64,000 nucleotides of DNA, taken from assembly GCA_022791875.1 (NCBI GenBank), contig JAAVZX010000024.1, positions 1 through 64,000 of the forward strand, given 5' to 3'. The translations under genes were made by a program, and so were the position numbers. The notes below the pieces were generated by a model. The model was not told the origin of the DNA. It did not search any database and saw only the letters and a list, made by a program, of their open reading frames with translations. Origin of the DNA: Oscillibacter sp. (GTDB lineage Bacteria > Bacillota > Clostridia > Oscillospirales > Oscillospiraceae). Below are positions 41,861 to 50,104 of the stretch, in pieces (positions within the stretch are counted from its first letter, which is position 1; every line of letters starts with the position of its first letter).

Positions 41861-42538
41861 CTATCCCGCGGGCGGGAAGGAGGTCACGTTGATATCGCCG
41901 TATGTGACGGTGTAGCCGTCCAGGCATTCCAGCACTACTTCCAGGTGGTCCATCAGATCCTGGGGGACCTCCCAGATGAAGAGGACCAGGCGGCTCTCCC
42001 CGTCGCCGATGGCGCGGAGGGCAAGCTGCTCGCGCTGCTCGAAGGTCTCGCTTCCGGCGGGGGTCAGATAGAGGATGGCGGCGTCGGGGAAGCGGCTCGG
42101 GTCCGTTCCGGCGTCGAAGGTGACGGCGGTGATGACCGTCTCTCCTGGGGAGAGGAAGTACCAGCCCGCCTCCGTGTGCAGAGGCGCGCCGGTTTCGTCG
42201 TAGAAGCTGACGCCGGTGACGGTGGGGGACGGGTCCGGCACGGTGCGGAACAGGAACGCGTACAGGAGCGCCGACAGGAGGGCCAGGAGGAACAGGGCGG
42301 TCATAGACAGGGCGAAGATTTTCCAGGGATTGGGCGGCTTCGGAGCGTCCGGCGCGTCGGGGGTGAACGGGACGCCTAAAACGTCGCTGAGGGCTTGCAG
42401 GTTTTCCGGGGTGGGCGCGGACGCGCCCAGCTCCCATTTCGAGATGGCCTGGCGGCTGAGGTTCAGCTTTTCCGCCAGGGCTTCCTGGCTGAGGTTGTGG
42501 GCCTCGCGGGCCTGGCGGAGCTGTTCGGGCAGGGTCAT
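41861..42538 (-). CDS. XRE-family regulator with single membrane helix (paralogue 2)
   Basis: 225 residues from ATG 42538 (AAGGAGGTCCC upstream). Same design as the downstream paralogue: HTH (about 5-60), linker, helix about 73-95 (IFALSMTALFLLALLSALLYAF, shown in part), outer domain with SPGETVITAVTFDAG. First gene of the pair and the one carrying the promoter with four GGTTGCG repeats, so it probably regulates itself and its twin. The outer domain shows no recognised ligand-binding motif. Confidence 0.88.
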   Translation of the reverse strand: MTLPEQLRQAREAHNLSQEALAEKLNLSRQAISKWELGASAPTPENLQALSDVLGVPFTPDAPDAPKPPNPWKIFALSMTALFLLALLSALLYAFLFRTVPDPSPTVTGVSFYDETGAPLHTEAGWYFLSPGETVITAVTFDAGTDPSRFPDAAILYLTPAGSETFEQREQLALRAIGDGESRLVLFIWEVPQDLMDHLEVVLECLDGYTVTYGDINVTSFPPAG

Positions 42539-42570
42539 AAAAGGGACCTCCTTCGTGTTTGGATGCCTCC

Positions 42571-42628
42571 AGTATAGCCGGTTGCGGCGGTTGCGTCTAC
42601 CAACTTGGGCGCAACCGGCGGGGTTGCG
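42571..42628 (-). promoter_or_regulatory. Promoter of the XRE pair with four GGTTGCG operator repeats
   Basis: Minus strand: TAGACG (42594-42599), 17 bases, TATACT (42571-42576). CGCAACC/GGTTGCG occurs at 42580-42586, 42589-42595, 42610-42616 (inverted) and 42622-42628; two copies sit in the promoter spacer. The inverted pair 42589/42610 is a plausible dimer site for an XRE protein. Confidence 0.6.
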
Positions 42629-42728
42629 GAGGGGGAAGAGCGAAAAAAATATGGGGAAATTGTAAAAATGGGCTTGACAAAACGGGCTGAACATGAGAGA
42701 TTAGACATAATTTAACGATTTAAAGGGG

Positions 42729-44063
42729 ATGTGTAAAGGCGTGGAACGTAAAAAGCATTTTTCCAGCAGCTGGGGCTTCGTCCTGGCGGCTGTGGGGTCG
42801 GCTGTGGGTATGGCCAATGTGTGGGGCTTCCCGGCGAAAATGGGGAGCTACGGAGGAAGCGCGTTCCTCATCGCGTACCTGGTGTTCATCGCGCTGTTCG
42901 GGACCGTGGGCCTGTCGGCGGAGTACGCCGTGGGGCGGAGGGCCAAGACCGGGACTTTGGGGTCCTACCGGATGGCCTGGGGGAAGCGGGACCCGAAGCT
43001 GGGGCAGGCCGGGGGGCTGCTGGGCTGGCTGCCTTTGGCGGGGTCTATGTGCATCGCTTTGGGCTACGCCGTCATTATCGCTTATGTGCTCAAGGCGTTC
43101 GTGAACTCCGTCAGCGGGGCCCTCATGACCGCCGACACCTCCGCCTGGTTCGAGTCCTTCTCCCTGGCGGATTACTCCGTGATTCCCTTCCACGCCATTG
43201 TGGTGGTGGGGACACTCCTGACCCTCCTGCTGGGGGCCAACAGCATCGAGAAGACCAACAAGGTCATGATGCCCCTGTTCTTCATCATCTTCGTGATTCT
43301 GGCGGTCCGGGTGGCGTTCCTGCCCGGGGCTATGGAGGGCTACCGCTATATGTTCACCCCCCGCTGGCAGGAGCTGCTGGACCCGATGGTCTGGATCTGG
43401 GCTATGGGCCAGGCGTTTTTCTCCCTGTCCATCACCGGAAGCGGCATGATTGTCTACGGGGCCTACCTGGACAAGAACGAGGACGTAGTGGCCCTGGCGA
43501 AGCGGACGGCGCTGTTCGACACCATCGCCGCCATGGTGGCCGCGCTGGTAATCATCCCGGCCTGCTTCGCTTATGGGCTGGACGTGGGCGCGGGGCCGTC
43601 CCTCCTGTTCGTGACCCTGCCCCGCATTTTGCAGGACATCCCTTTGGGGCAGGTGTTCGCAATCATCCTCTATACGGCCATGGTCTTCGCGGGGGTCAGC
43701 TCCCTGCAAAACATGTTTGAAGCGGTGGGCGAGTCGCTGCTGCACCGGTTCCCGAAGCTGGATCGGCGGATGATGCTGGTCATTCTGTGCGTGGTGTGTT
43801 TGGGGATTGGCGTGCATATGGAGCCGATTTTCAAGTGGGGGCCGTGGATGGATATCGTGTCCATCTATATCATCCCCATCGGGGCTACGCTGGGGGCCGC
43901 GTCGTGGTTCTGGATCATGCCCAAGGGCGAGCTGATGGACGAGATTGCCAGAGGCGCGAAGAAGAGCGTAGGGAAGGTCTGGTACTCCGTTGGGCGCTAT
44001 GTGTATGTGCCCTGCGCGGTGATTCTGTGCCTGGTGGCGCTGTTGTTAAAGGTTGCGTTTTAA
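42729..44063 (+). CDS. Sodium:neurotransmitter symporter (SNF/NSS) family transporter 1
   Basis: 444 residues (GTG 42741 is a possible alternative start). About eleven to twelve membrane helices. TM1 reads WGFVLAAVGSAVGMANVWGFP; the sodium-site backbone region AVGMAN is kept, but the position that is Arg30 in LeuT is Gly (VWGFP), and the following ENGGG is replaced by SYGGS. TM6 FFSLSITGSGM and TM8 AGVSSLQN are present. The family imports amino acids or amines with Na+. Convergent with a second family member; a family B repeat lies between. Confidence 0.88.
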   Translation: MCKGVERKKHFSSSWGFVLAAVGSAVGMANVWGFPAKMGSYGGSAFLIAYLVFIALFGTVGLSAEYAVGRRAKTGTLGSYRMAWGKRDPKLGQAGGLLGWLPLAGSMCIALGYAVIIAYVLKAFVNSVSGALMTADTSAWFESFSLADYSVIPFHAIVVVGTLLTLLLGANSIEKTNKVMMPLFFIIFVILAVRVAFLPGAMEGYRYMFTPRWQELLDPMVWIWAMGQAFFSLSITGSGMIVYGAYLDKNEDVVALAKRTALFDTIAAMVAALVIIPACFAYGLDVGAGPSLLFVTLPRILQDIPLGQVFAIILYTAMVFAGVSSLQNMFEAVGESLLHRFPKLDRRMMLVILCVVCLGIGVHMEPIFKWGPWMDIVSIYIIPIGATLGAASWFWIMPKGELMDEIARGAKKSVGKVWYSVGRYVYVPCAVILCLVALLLKVAF

Positions 44064-44110
44064 GGAAGACCCAGTAGAGGTCACGTTTCCAAAAATATCA
44101 ACAAAAATGA

Positions 44111-44262
44111 GTGGGACCTTCCATGTCAATGGAAGGTCCCACTTGCACCCTCTGCGTTACCGTGTGACAGGCTATAACGCCCACCAGCACCACAGAGCGG
44201 TATTAAAGCTCTTTTCGCTTCCTTTTCTCTCGAGAAAAGGAAGCCGCCGGAGGCCCCCCGTA
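44111..44262. repeat. Family B repeat, copy 4
   Basis: Hairpin GTGGGACCTTCC / GGAAGGTCCCAC, the GTTACCGTGTGACAGGC motif, AGCGGTATTAAAGCTCTTTT, the TTTTCTCTCGAGAAAAGG core, and CCGCCGGAGGCCCCCCG. It ends at the stop codon region of the convergent transporter gene, so it may serve as the 3' end of both. Confidence 0.8.
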
Positions 44263-45615
44263 TTACACGAGGCCCTGGATTAGAATAATGAGGATCAAAA
44301 CCGGGAGGATGAACTGGAAGTAGGGCTTGAGCCAGCGGGGCATTTTGATGCCGTCTCCGGCGTTGGCCTCGGCGAGGTAGCGGTCGTAGCCCCAGCCGGA
44401 TTTGCTGACGCAGAAGAGGAGGTAGACGAGGGAGCCGAGGGGCAGGAGGAGGTTGCTGACGAGGAAGTCTTCGCTGTCGAGGACGTCGCGGCCTCCGATG
44501 AGGTGGAGGTTGATCCAGACGTTGTAGCCGAGGACGCAGGGGAGGCTGGCGATGAGGATGAAGAGGCCGTTGATGAGGGCGGACTTTTTGCGGGTCCAGC
44601 CGAAGTTGTCGATGGTGTTGGCCTGGAGGTTCTCGAAGACGGCGATGACGGTGGAGAAGCTGGCGAAGGTCATGAAGAGGAAGAAGAGGGCGCCCCAGAG
44701 GCGTCCGCCGGCCATGCTCAGGAAGACGCGGGGGAGGGTGATGAAAATGAGCGGAGGGCCCTGGTTGGGCTGGACGTTGAAGGCGAAGCAGGCGGGGAAG
44801 ATGATCAGGCCCGCCATGAGGGCCACGAAGGTGTCCAGGCAGCAGATGCGGACCGCTTCGCTGGTCAGGGTGTGGTCCCGCTTCATGTAGCTGCCGAAGA
44901 CCTCCATGGCGGCGATGCCCAGGCTGAGGGTGAAGAACGCCTGGTTCATGGCGGCGGTGATCACGTGGCCGATGCCTGCGTCCAGGGCCCTCTGAACGTC
45001 AGGCAGAAGGTAGAACTTCACGCCCTCCATGCCGTTGGGGAGGGTCAGGCTGTGGACGGCCAGGACCGCGATCAGGCTTAAAAGGCCCAGCATCATGACT
45101 TTCGTGATCCGCTCCAGGCCGTTTTGCAGACCGAAGCTGCAAACCAGGAAGCCTGCCAGGACCGTAATGACCATCCAGGCGCCCATCTCCCAGGGGTTGG
45201 CCAGCATGGAGGAGAACACCGCGTCCACAGCCTCCCCTGTCAGGCCGTCGAAGGTTCCGGCGGCGAACTTGAAGAAGTAGCCCAGCATCCACCCGGACAC
45301 CGTGGTATAGTACATCATTAAAAGGCAGCACCCGGCGACGCAGAACCAGCCGTGAATATGCCACTTGGTCCCCGGCTTTTGCAGCGCCTGATAGCCCTGC
45401 ACCGCACTCTTCCGGCTGGCGCGCCCCACGGCCAGCTCCATGGTCAGCACCGGCACGCCCATAATGGCCAGAAACAGCAAATAGAACAGGACGAACACCC
45501 CGCCCCCGTTCTCACCCGTAATATACGGAAATTTCCACACATTCCCAATGCCGACGGCGCACCCGGCGCTCACCAGCAAAAATCCCAACCGTGATTGAAA
45601 ACGTTCTCGTTTCAT
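44263..45615 (-). CDS. Sodium:neurotransmitter symporter (SNF/NSS) family transporter 2
   Basis: 450 residues. TM1 has the more usual GCAVGIGNVWKFPYITGENGGG, with Lys at the LeuT Arg30 position and ENGGG intact; TM6 FFTLSLGIAAMEVFGSYM (family core FFTLSLG) and TM8 TFASFSTVIAVFEN also conserved. About twelve helices. Likely Na+-coupled amino-acid uptake. Compared with transporter 1 it is a distant paralogue. Its stop lies inside or at the edge of the family B repeat. Confidence 0.9.
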   Translation of the reverse strand: MKRERFQSRLGFLLVSAGCAVGIGNVWKFPYITGENGGGVFVLFYLLFLAIMGVPVLTMELAVGRASRKSAVQGYQALQKPGTKWHIHGWFCVAGCCLLMMYYTTVSGWMLGYFFKFAAGTFDGLTGEAVDAVFSSMLANPWEMGAWMVITVLAGFLVCSFGLQNGLERITKVMMLGLLSLIAVLAVHSLTLPNGMEGVKFYLLPDVQRALDAGIGHVITAAMNQAFFTLSLGIAAMEVFGSYMKRDHTLTSEAVRICCLDTFVALMAGLIIFPACFAFNVQPNQGPPLIFITLPRVFLSMAGGRLWGALFFLFMTFASFSTVIAVFENLQANTIDNFGWTRKKSALINGLFILIASLPCVLGYNVWINLHLIGGRDVLDSEDFLVSNLLLPLGSLVYLLFCVSKSGWGYDRYLAEANAGDGIKMPRWLKPYFQFILPVLILIILIQGLV

Positions 45616-45657
45616 GTAGCTTCCTCTCTTTGACTATAGTGCGCAGATACGGGAGTT

Positions 45658-45760
45658 TCCCCGCGGGGGGACGGGGGGCCTCCGGCGGCCAAGGAGGCTC
45701 TGCCTCCTTGGATTCTCCGCCAGGGAGGCACGCGCCTTCCTGGACCCTGGCAAATCACCC
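45658..45760 (+). repeat. Family A repeat, copy 5 (variant hairpin 1)
   Basis: GGGGGGCCTCCGGCGG module, hairpin 1 changed to CCAAGGAGGC / GCCTCCTTGG, linker GATTCTCCG, hairpin 2 CCAGGGAGGC / GCCTTCCTGG, end CTGGCAAATCA. It occupies the spacer between the transporter start and the beta-galactosidase end (45616-45887); nothing else is seen there. Confidence 0.85.
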
Positions 45761-45887
45761 AGTTTTGGGGCGTCCCGTTTTCGCGTTGTCCTTTATCATA
45801 ATCGAGTTGCGCGGGATTGTCAATACTTTCATTTGTGGGTGGCATGACGCGGACCGGAACCTTTTTGGGGTCCCGGTCCGTGCTTTT

Positions 45888-47834
45888 CTATATGCGCTCT
45901 ATCTTGCAGCCATACGCGGGAAGCTCTTCGCCCTCTGCCTGCGTCGGCTCGCCGTTGTGGTTCAGGTAGATGCGGATTCGCTCTGTTTCGCCGCGGTCGA
46001 TGATTTCTACGCCCGGAGGCGTGATGCGCAGGGGGATGCCCTGGGAAAGCATCACTGATTGCAGAAGCGACGCCGTTGTGGCTTCGTCCAGGGCTGTGCC
46101 CAGATAGTAGACTGCGCCTGCGCCGCAGGGCTTGCGGGTTACGGCGGCGTAGTCCTTGTAGAAGGTATCCGCATAGCGGAAGAGAACCTCCGTGCCTTCC
46201 TCCGGAACCAGCATGTCGCGGAAAATGCCACCGTGGGCTGACGCGCCGTCGTGGGGGCCTGTTCCCCTGACGGGGAAGGCGGCCAGGTCCTGTAGGCTTT
46301 CCGTTTCGGCGACAGTTATGCCTGCCAGCTTTGTGAGGCCCACGGGAAGCGGTTCGTTGAGGACAAGATTGTTGTACTCGTCTTTGACAGCGGTGCGGTA
46401 GGTCAGGATTACCGTTCCGCCTTTCTCCGCGAAGACTTGCAGGCGTTGGATCAGCTCCGGTTTTACAATCGCCATCTGGGGCAGGAGGACAATTTTATAC
46501 GCGTCCAGGTCCGACGTGTCGGGGAGGATGTCTGTGGGGACGTTGACATCGTAGAACGCTTTGTACAGCTTCTTCATCTCGCCCGGAGGGTCTAACAGGA
46601 GGCTTTGGCGCTGGATGCGGAAGGAGGCAAGGGATTCATAGTTGTACAGAATCGCGGCGGGGGCCTGGATGGGGGTGCTCAGCGGGGCTTCGTATTGGCG
46701 GATGTCCGCGAAGAAGTCCTGGACTTCCTGGAACCTGCGGCCCCTGCGGTTGTCCGCGTCGATGACGCCGTAGCAGAACTGCTCCGCGCCCTTTGTCGCG
46801 CCGCGGTAGCGGAAGTAAAGGAGGGATTCACAGCCGTGGGCCATGGCCTGGCAGGACCAGAGCTTCGCCTGGTTCGGACGGGGGAGGTAGCCGGTGACGT
46901 CGTGGCCCTGGGCCCCCATGATGGCCTCCGTGATCCAGAAATTCCGGCGCTTCAGGCCCCGGATGTAGTCGAGGCCAAAGGCGATTTCGTGGGGCGGAAG
47001 GGGTTCCTTTTGTCCGCCCCAGACGGGGTAGTTGTTGTAGGCCGCGACGTCCAAGTGGCGGGCGATTTGGGAGTAGTCCGCGTGCTTTTCGATGCCGCCG
47101 CCGGGGAAGTCGTGGAGGATCTGCGCGTTGGGGATGATGGAGCGGATCAGGTCCGCCTGGAATGCGGCGAAGTCCGTCAGGACCTGGGCGCGGTAGCGTT
47201 CCCAGTCAAGGCGGAGGGAGGGGTTGTGGGTCGTGACCGTCGGGAGGGGGAGGGGGATTTCCTCGAAGCGGTTGTACTGCTGGGACCAGAAGACCGTGCC
47301 CCAGGTTTCGTTCAGGTCGTCAATACCGCCGTATCTGGCGCGGAGATAGGCGTGGAATCCCTTGCGGCAGGCGGGACAGAGGCAGAGGTCGCTGCCCTCG
47401 TGGCCCAGTTCGTTGTCGATCTGCCAGGCCACAATCTGGGACTCGTTTTTGTAGTGCTCCGCCTGGGCGCGGATGATTTTTTCGGCGTATGCGCGGAGGA
47501 TGGGGCTGTTGTAGCAGGCGGTGTGGCGTCCGCCGTAGGAGTGGGTCTGACCAGTCTCGGAGACGGAGAGGATTTCCGGGTGTTTCCGCGCCAGCCAGGC
47601 GGGAATCGCCGCTGTGGGGGTGCCCATCATGATCTTTAGATCCCGCTTTTTTGCCTGGGCGATCACCTCGTCGAAATAGCTGAAATCGTATTGCCCTTCA
47701 TCCGGCTCCATGATGTGCCACGCAAATTCCGCAATGCGGATGATGTTGCAGCCTAATTCTTTGATGGTATCCAGATCGCTTTCCAAAAGCTCCCGGGGCC
47801 ACTGCTCGGGGTAGTAGTCAACGCCTAGCCACAT
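45888..47834 (-). CDS. Beta-galactosidase, glycoside hydrolase family 42
   Basis: 648 residues. GVDYYPEQWP opens the TIM barrel; the acid/base is Glu142 in DNELGHEG, and the nucleophile Glu303 in WITEAIMGAQGH. A zinc site is formed by Cys107, Cys151, Cys153 and Cys156 (DLCLCPACRKG), as in Thermus-type GH42. The trimerisation and C-terminal domains follow (about 390-648). No signal peptide, so it acts in the cytoplasm on imported lactose-like or plant galactosides. GAAAGGAG precedes the ATG. It stands between transporters and thi genes with no sugar transporter adjacent. Confidence 0.95.
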   Translation of the reverse strand: MWLGVDYYPEQWPRELLESDLDTIKELGCNIIRIAEFAWHIMEPDEGQYDFSYFDEVIAQAKKRDLKIMMGTPTAAIPAWLARKHPEILSVSETGQTHSYGGRHTACYNSPILRAYAEKIIRAQAEHYKNESQIVAWQIDNELGHEGSDLCLCPACRKGFHAYLRARYGGIDDLNETWGTVFWSQQYNRFEEIPLPLPTVTTHNPSLRLDWERYRAQVLTDFAAFQADLIRSIIPNAQILHDFPGGGIEKHADYSQIARHLDVAAYNNYPVWGGQKEPLPPHEIAFGLDYIRGLKRRNFWITEAIMGAQGHDVTGYLPRPNQAKLWSCQAMAHGCESLLYFRYRGATKGAEQFCYGVIDADNRRGRRFQEVQDFFADIRQYEAPLSTPIQAPAAILYNYESLASFRIQRQSLLLDPPGEMKKLYKAFYDVNVPTDILPDTSDLDAYKIVLLPQMAIVKPELIQRLQVFAEKGGTVILTYRTAVKDEYNNLVLNEPLPVGLTKLAGITVAETESLQDLAAFPVRGTGPHDGASAHGGIFRDMLVPEEGTEVLFRYADTFYKDYAAVTRKPCGAGAVYYLGTALDEATTASLLQSVMLSQGIPLRITPPGVEIIDRGETERIRIYLNHNGEPTQAEGEELPAYGCKIERI

Positions 47835-47859
47835 AGGGATGCTCCTTTCTCATTCACAA

Positions 47860-48666
47860 TTATAATATCCGCCGGAGGCGGGACGCCTGGGCACAGTCCG
47901 CAGGGGTCAGGGTTCCCGCGGCGTCCATGAGGGCCACGCGGAAGCTGCCAGGGGCGCGTGACGCCTCCGCCGCTTTTTCGGCGCAGATTTTCCAGAAAAT
48001 GGATGCCAACAGAGCGGCGTCAAGGGGGGCCTCTTCCGCCGCGGAGAAGACGCCGCAGAGTACGGAGAGCATACAGCCCGTCCCGGTGATGCGGGTCATG
48101 AGCTCGCTGCCGCCGGAGACGGACCAGACGGTTTCGCCGTCGGTGATCAGGTCTTCGGGGCCGCTCAGCAGGACCGCTGTTTTGCCGCCAAACCGGCGGG
48201 CCAGGTGAAGCGCGGCGTCCAGACGCTGGGTCTGGGGGGCCGCAGGGCTGTCCACGCCATGCTCCCGCCCAAAGCCGCCGCAAAGGGCCTGGGCCTCGGC
48301 CAGGTTGACGCGGAGGATGGTGGGGGTGAACCGCTCCAGGAGCTGGTTCACAGCGTCAAGCCGCCAGGCGCTGGCCCCCGCGCCCACGGGGTCCAGCACA
48401 ATGGGGTGGCCCAGCCGTGCGGCCTCCGCGCCTGCAAGGAGGCAGGCGCGAAACTTGTCCCGGGCAGGCGTTCCGGTGTTCAGGATGGTGACAGCGGCGG
48501 CGGCGGTAATTGTCTCCGCCTCCTGGGGCGCGTGGGCCATGATAGGGCTGGCCCCCAGGGCATAGGCCAGGTTGGCGCAGTCGTTGGCGGTAACAAGATT
48601 TGAAATGCAGTGGATTAAGGGATGGAGCCGGCGGATAGAGGCAAGGCAGGAGAAATTGGGGAGCAT
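47860..48666 (-). CDS. thiM: Hydroxyethylthiazole kinase ThiM
   Basis: 268 residues, normal for ThiM. PLIHCISNLVTANDCAN at the start, HPIVLDPVGAGAS in the middle and ITGTGCMLSVLCGVF near the end are the family motifs; the last contains the anion hole and catalytic Cys. It phosphorylates 4-methyl-5-(2-hydroxyethyl)thiazole for thiamine salvage. It is downstream of thiW on the same strand, under the TPP riboswitch, with a family A repeat in between. No thiE is seen next to it. Confidence 0.93.
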   Translation of the reverse strand: MLPNFSCLASIRRLHPLIHCISNLVTANDCANLAYALGASPIMAHAPQEAETITAAAAVTILNTGTPARDKFRACLLAGAEAARLGHPIVLDPVGAGASAWRLDAVNQLLERFTPTILRVNLAEAQALCGGFGREHGVDSPAAPQTQRLDAALHLARRFGGKTAVLLSGPEDLITDGETVWSVSGGSELMTRITGTGCMLSVLCGVFSAAEEAPLDAALLASIFWKICAEKAAEASRAPGSFRVALMDAAGTLTPADCAQASRLRRIL

Positions 48667-48684
48667 AATGGCCTCCTAAAATCT

Positions 48685-48728
48685 GGTGGTTGCGGGGGAA
48701 GGGCGGGCGCAGAGGCCCGCCCCTACAG
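48685..48728 (-). repeat. Family C repeat, copy 1
   Basis: GGTGGTTGCGGGGGA, then hairpin GGGCGGGC / GCCCGCCC and CCTACAG. Copies 2 and 3 are at 53912 and 63744. Confidence 0.7.
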
Positions 48729-48766
48729 ATGGATTTCCAGAAGAAGCAGGGGGACAATAAAAGGGT

Positions 48767-48865
48767 GATCTGCCAGGGTCCAGGGAGGCGCGTGCCTCCC
48801 TGGCGGAGAATCCAAGGAGGCAGAGCCTCCTTGGCCGCCGGAGGCCCCCGTCCCCCCGCGGGGAC
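48767..48865 (-). repeat. Family A repeat, copy 6 (reverse orientation)
   Basis: Reverse of copy 5's variant: hairpin 2 CCAGGGAGGC / GCCTCCCTGG, hairpin 1 CCAAGGAGGC / GCCTCCTTGG, GGCCGCCGGAGGCCCCC and a terminal CCCCGCGGGG. It lies between thiW and thiM in their transcript. Confidence 0.85.
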
Positions 48866-48877
48866 CCACGCAGGCAC

Positions 48878-49378
48878 CTACAGGGTCTTGAGTGCCTTCG
48901 TCCGGCGGAGGGCCTGGAGGAGGGCGGAGAGGAGGCTGCCTGCGATGGTGGAGATGAGGAAGGGGGTGACGTAGGCGTAGAAGGCGACCTGGGCGGCGTC
49001 GGCGTTCAGGAAGGCGAGGGCGAGGGGGTAGGCGGCTAAGCCGCCGAGGATGCCGGTGCCTATGACTTCGGCCAGGAGGGTCAGGGTGAGATTCTTCGTT
49101 TTTTTGTAGGCCAGGCCGCAGAGAAGGGCTCCGCACATGCTGCCGGGGAAGGCCAGGATGCTGCCGACGCCCAGGAGATTGCGCAGGAGGCTGGCGGTGA
49201 AGGCCGCGCCTACGCCGTACCATGGGCCGAGGAAGACGGCGCAGAGGATGTTGACCATGTGCTGGACAGGGGCGCACTTGCTTCCTAATACTGGGAATGT
49301 GAGGAAGATGCTGCCCGCTACGGCGGCGGCGGTGAGGACGCCTGCCGTCGCGGCTTTTTTGATGGACTCGTTTTTCAT
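48878..49378 (-). CDS. thiW: Thiazole/thiamine precursor transporter component ThiW
   Basis: 166 residues with five or six hydrophobic helices and the ECF S-component look of ThiW: GSIFLTFPVLGSKCAPVQHMVNIL (core SKCAPVQHMVN) and PWYGVGAAF in the first half. ThiW is the presumed hydroxyethylthiazole-specific S component that works with a shared energy-coupling module encoded elsewhere. AAGGAGCAG precedes ATG 49378. It lies 318 bases downstream of a TPP riboswitch and upstream of thiM, so both salvage steps, uptake and phosphorylation, share control. Confidence 0.9.
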   Translation of the reverse strand: MKNESIKKAATAGVLTAAAVAGSIFLTFPVLGSKCAPVQHMVNILCAVFLGPWYGVGAAFTASLLRNLLGVGSILAFPGSMCGALLCGLAYKKTKNLTLTLLAEVIGTGILGGLAAYPLALAFLNADAAQVAFYAYVTPFLISTIAGSLLSALLQALRRTKALKTL

Positions 49379-49695
49379 ATCTGCTCCTTAATCTGTTGCG
49401 GACGCGGGAAACCCCGGACTGCGGGTCCCCTGACGCCGCCTGGCGTGGGCGGAGACTCCTTCCTCTCCGCCTGGGGCCGGTCGAGGCTTCCTGGCCTCCT
49501 CTCACGCCGGAACACGGCTTCCCATCGCAGTCCCAAAAACCGGCCCGGACCCAGGGCGCTCCCCCTCGATCCGCTCCCGGCCCCGCCGGGACGCCGCAGT
49601 TCCCACCGATCCCCCTTTCCCTTGCAGCAGCAGTGAAAAACACGGCGGCGGACACCCTTTTTCCGTGCAATGCCGCCGCCAAATCCGTACACTAT

Positions 49696-49779
49696 GGCTC
49701 CCTACGGCGGCATTACCCGCATCAGGTTCTAGGGTCGAAGCGTCCGCTTCCTCTCAGCCTTTCGGCTCCCCTGTTTTTC
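49696..49779 (-). promoter_or_regulatory. TPP riboswitch (THI element)
   Basis: Minus strand carries the conserved parts in order: ACAGGGGAGCC, GGCTGAGAGG, GACCCT, AACCTGATGCGGGTAATGCCG and AGGGA. It senses thiamine pyrophosphate and should lower thiW-thiM expression when TPP is plentiful. The 318 bases before the thiW start are GC-rich with hairpins (GGCGGAGA / TCTCCGCC among them) that may form the expression platform; no clear T-run terminator is seen. Confidence 0.93.
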
Positions 49780-49785
49780 GCTTCC

Positions 49786-49813
49786 ATTATACATCCTCAG
49801 AAAAGTTTGTCAA
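49786..49813 (-). promoter_or_regulatory. Promoter of the thiW-thiM transcript
   Basis: Minus strand: TTGACA, 16 bases, TATAAT, ending a few bases before the riboswitch. Confidence 0.85.
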
Positions 49814-49857
49814 GGGGCTTGCAATGCGGGGAGGTTTGGGACGCTGAGGACATTAAC

Positions 49858-49942
49858 GGGGGCCTCCGGCGGGTTCCTTTTCTCGAGAGAAAAGGAACCG
49901 AAAAGAGCTTTAACTGTGGAAAATCGTACCGATTTTCCACGG
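49858..49942. repeat. Family B repeat, copy 5 (single module)
   Basis: GGGGCCTCCGGCGGGTTCC, the TTTTCTCGAGAGAAAAGG core, AAAAGAGCTTTAAC and the hairpin TGTGGAAAATCG / CGATTTTCCACG. It lies 160 bases ahead of the phage-like cluster. Confidence 0.8.
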
Positions 49943-49987
49943 GGCCGGATGTTCCCTCTCCGGCGCGATTGCCTTCAAGCATGAAAG

Positions 49988-50015
49988 GCAGGCGGCATTG
50001 CCGCCTGCTTTTTTT
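49988..50015 (+). terminator. Strong terminator just upstream of the phage-like cluster
   Basis: Stem GCAGGCGGC / GCCGCCTGC, loop ATT, then TTTTTTT on the plus strand. No plus-strand gene precedes it within 500 bases; it either ends an unseen short transcript or insulates the cluster. Confidence 0.8.
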
Positions 50016-50041
50016 GCATTTTTTGAAAAAATTTCCCCGGA

Positions 50042-50061
50042 GTTGCACACAAACGTGCAAC
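50042..50061 (+). promoter_or_regulatory. Palindrome GTTGCAC-N6-GTGCAAC, site 1
   Basis: Seven-base arms around ACAAAC, 43 bases before the terS ATG. An identical arrangement precedes the second structural block (54146-54165), so it is a candidate operator or activator site for the cluster. Confidence 0.6.
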
Positions 50062-50104
50062 TTTTCCCCCTTTGGAGCCCATTAGTGAAAGGGGGCGCTA
50101 AAGA

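Noticed and set aside
42673-42715. TTGACA upstream of NSS transporter 1 as a full promoter
   Set aside because: A -35 match is present, but no good -10 lies at 16-18 bases; left unannotated.
49375-49692. 105-codon minus-strand frame covering the thiW leader
   Set aside because: Arg/Gly/Pro-rich, starts inside the riboswitch region, and has no ribosome binding site; treated as leader RNA.
50042-50061. GTTGCAC palindrome as a terminator hairpin
   Set aside because: Site 1 is followed by TTTT, but site 2 with the same geometry is not; conservation before two start codons fits an operator better.
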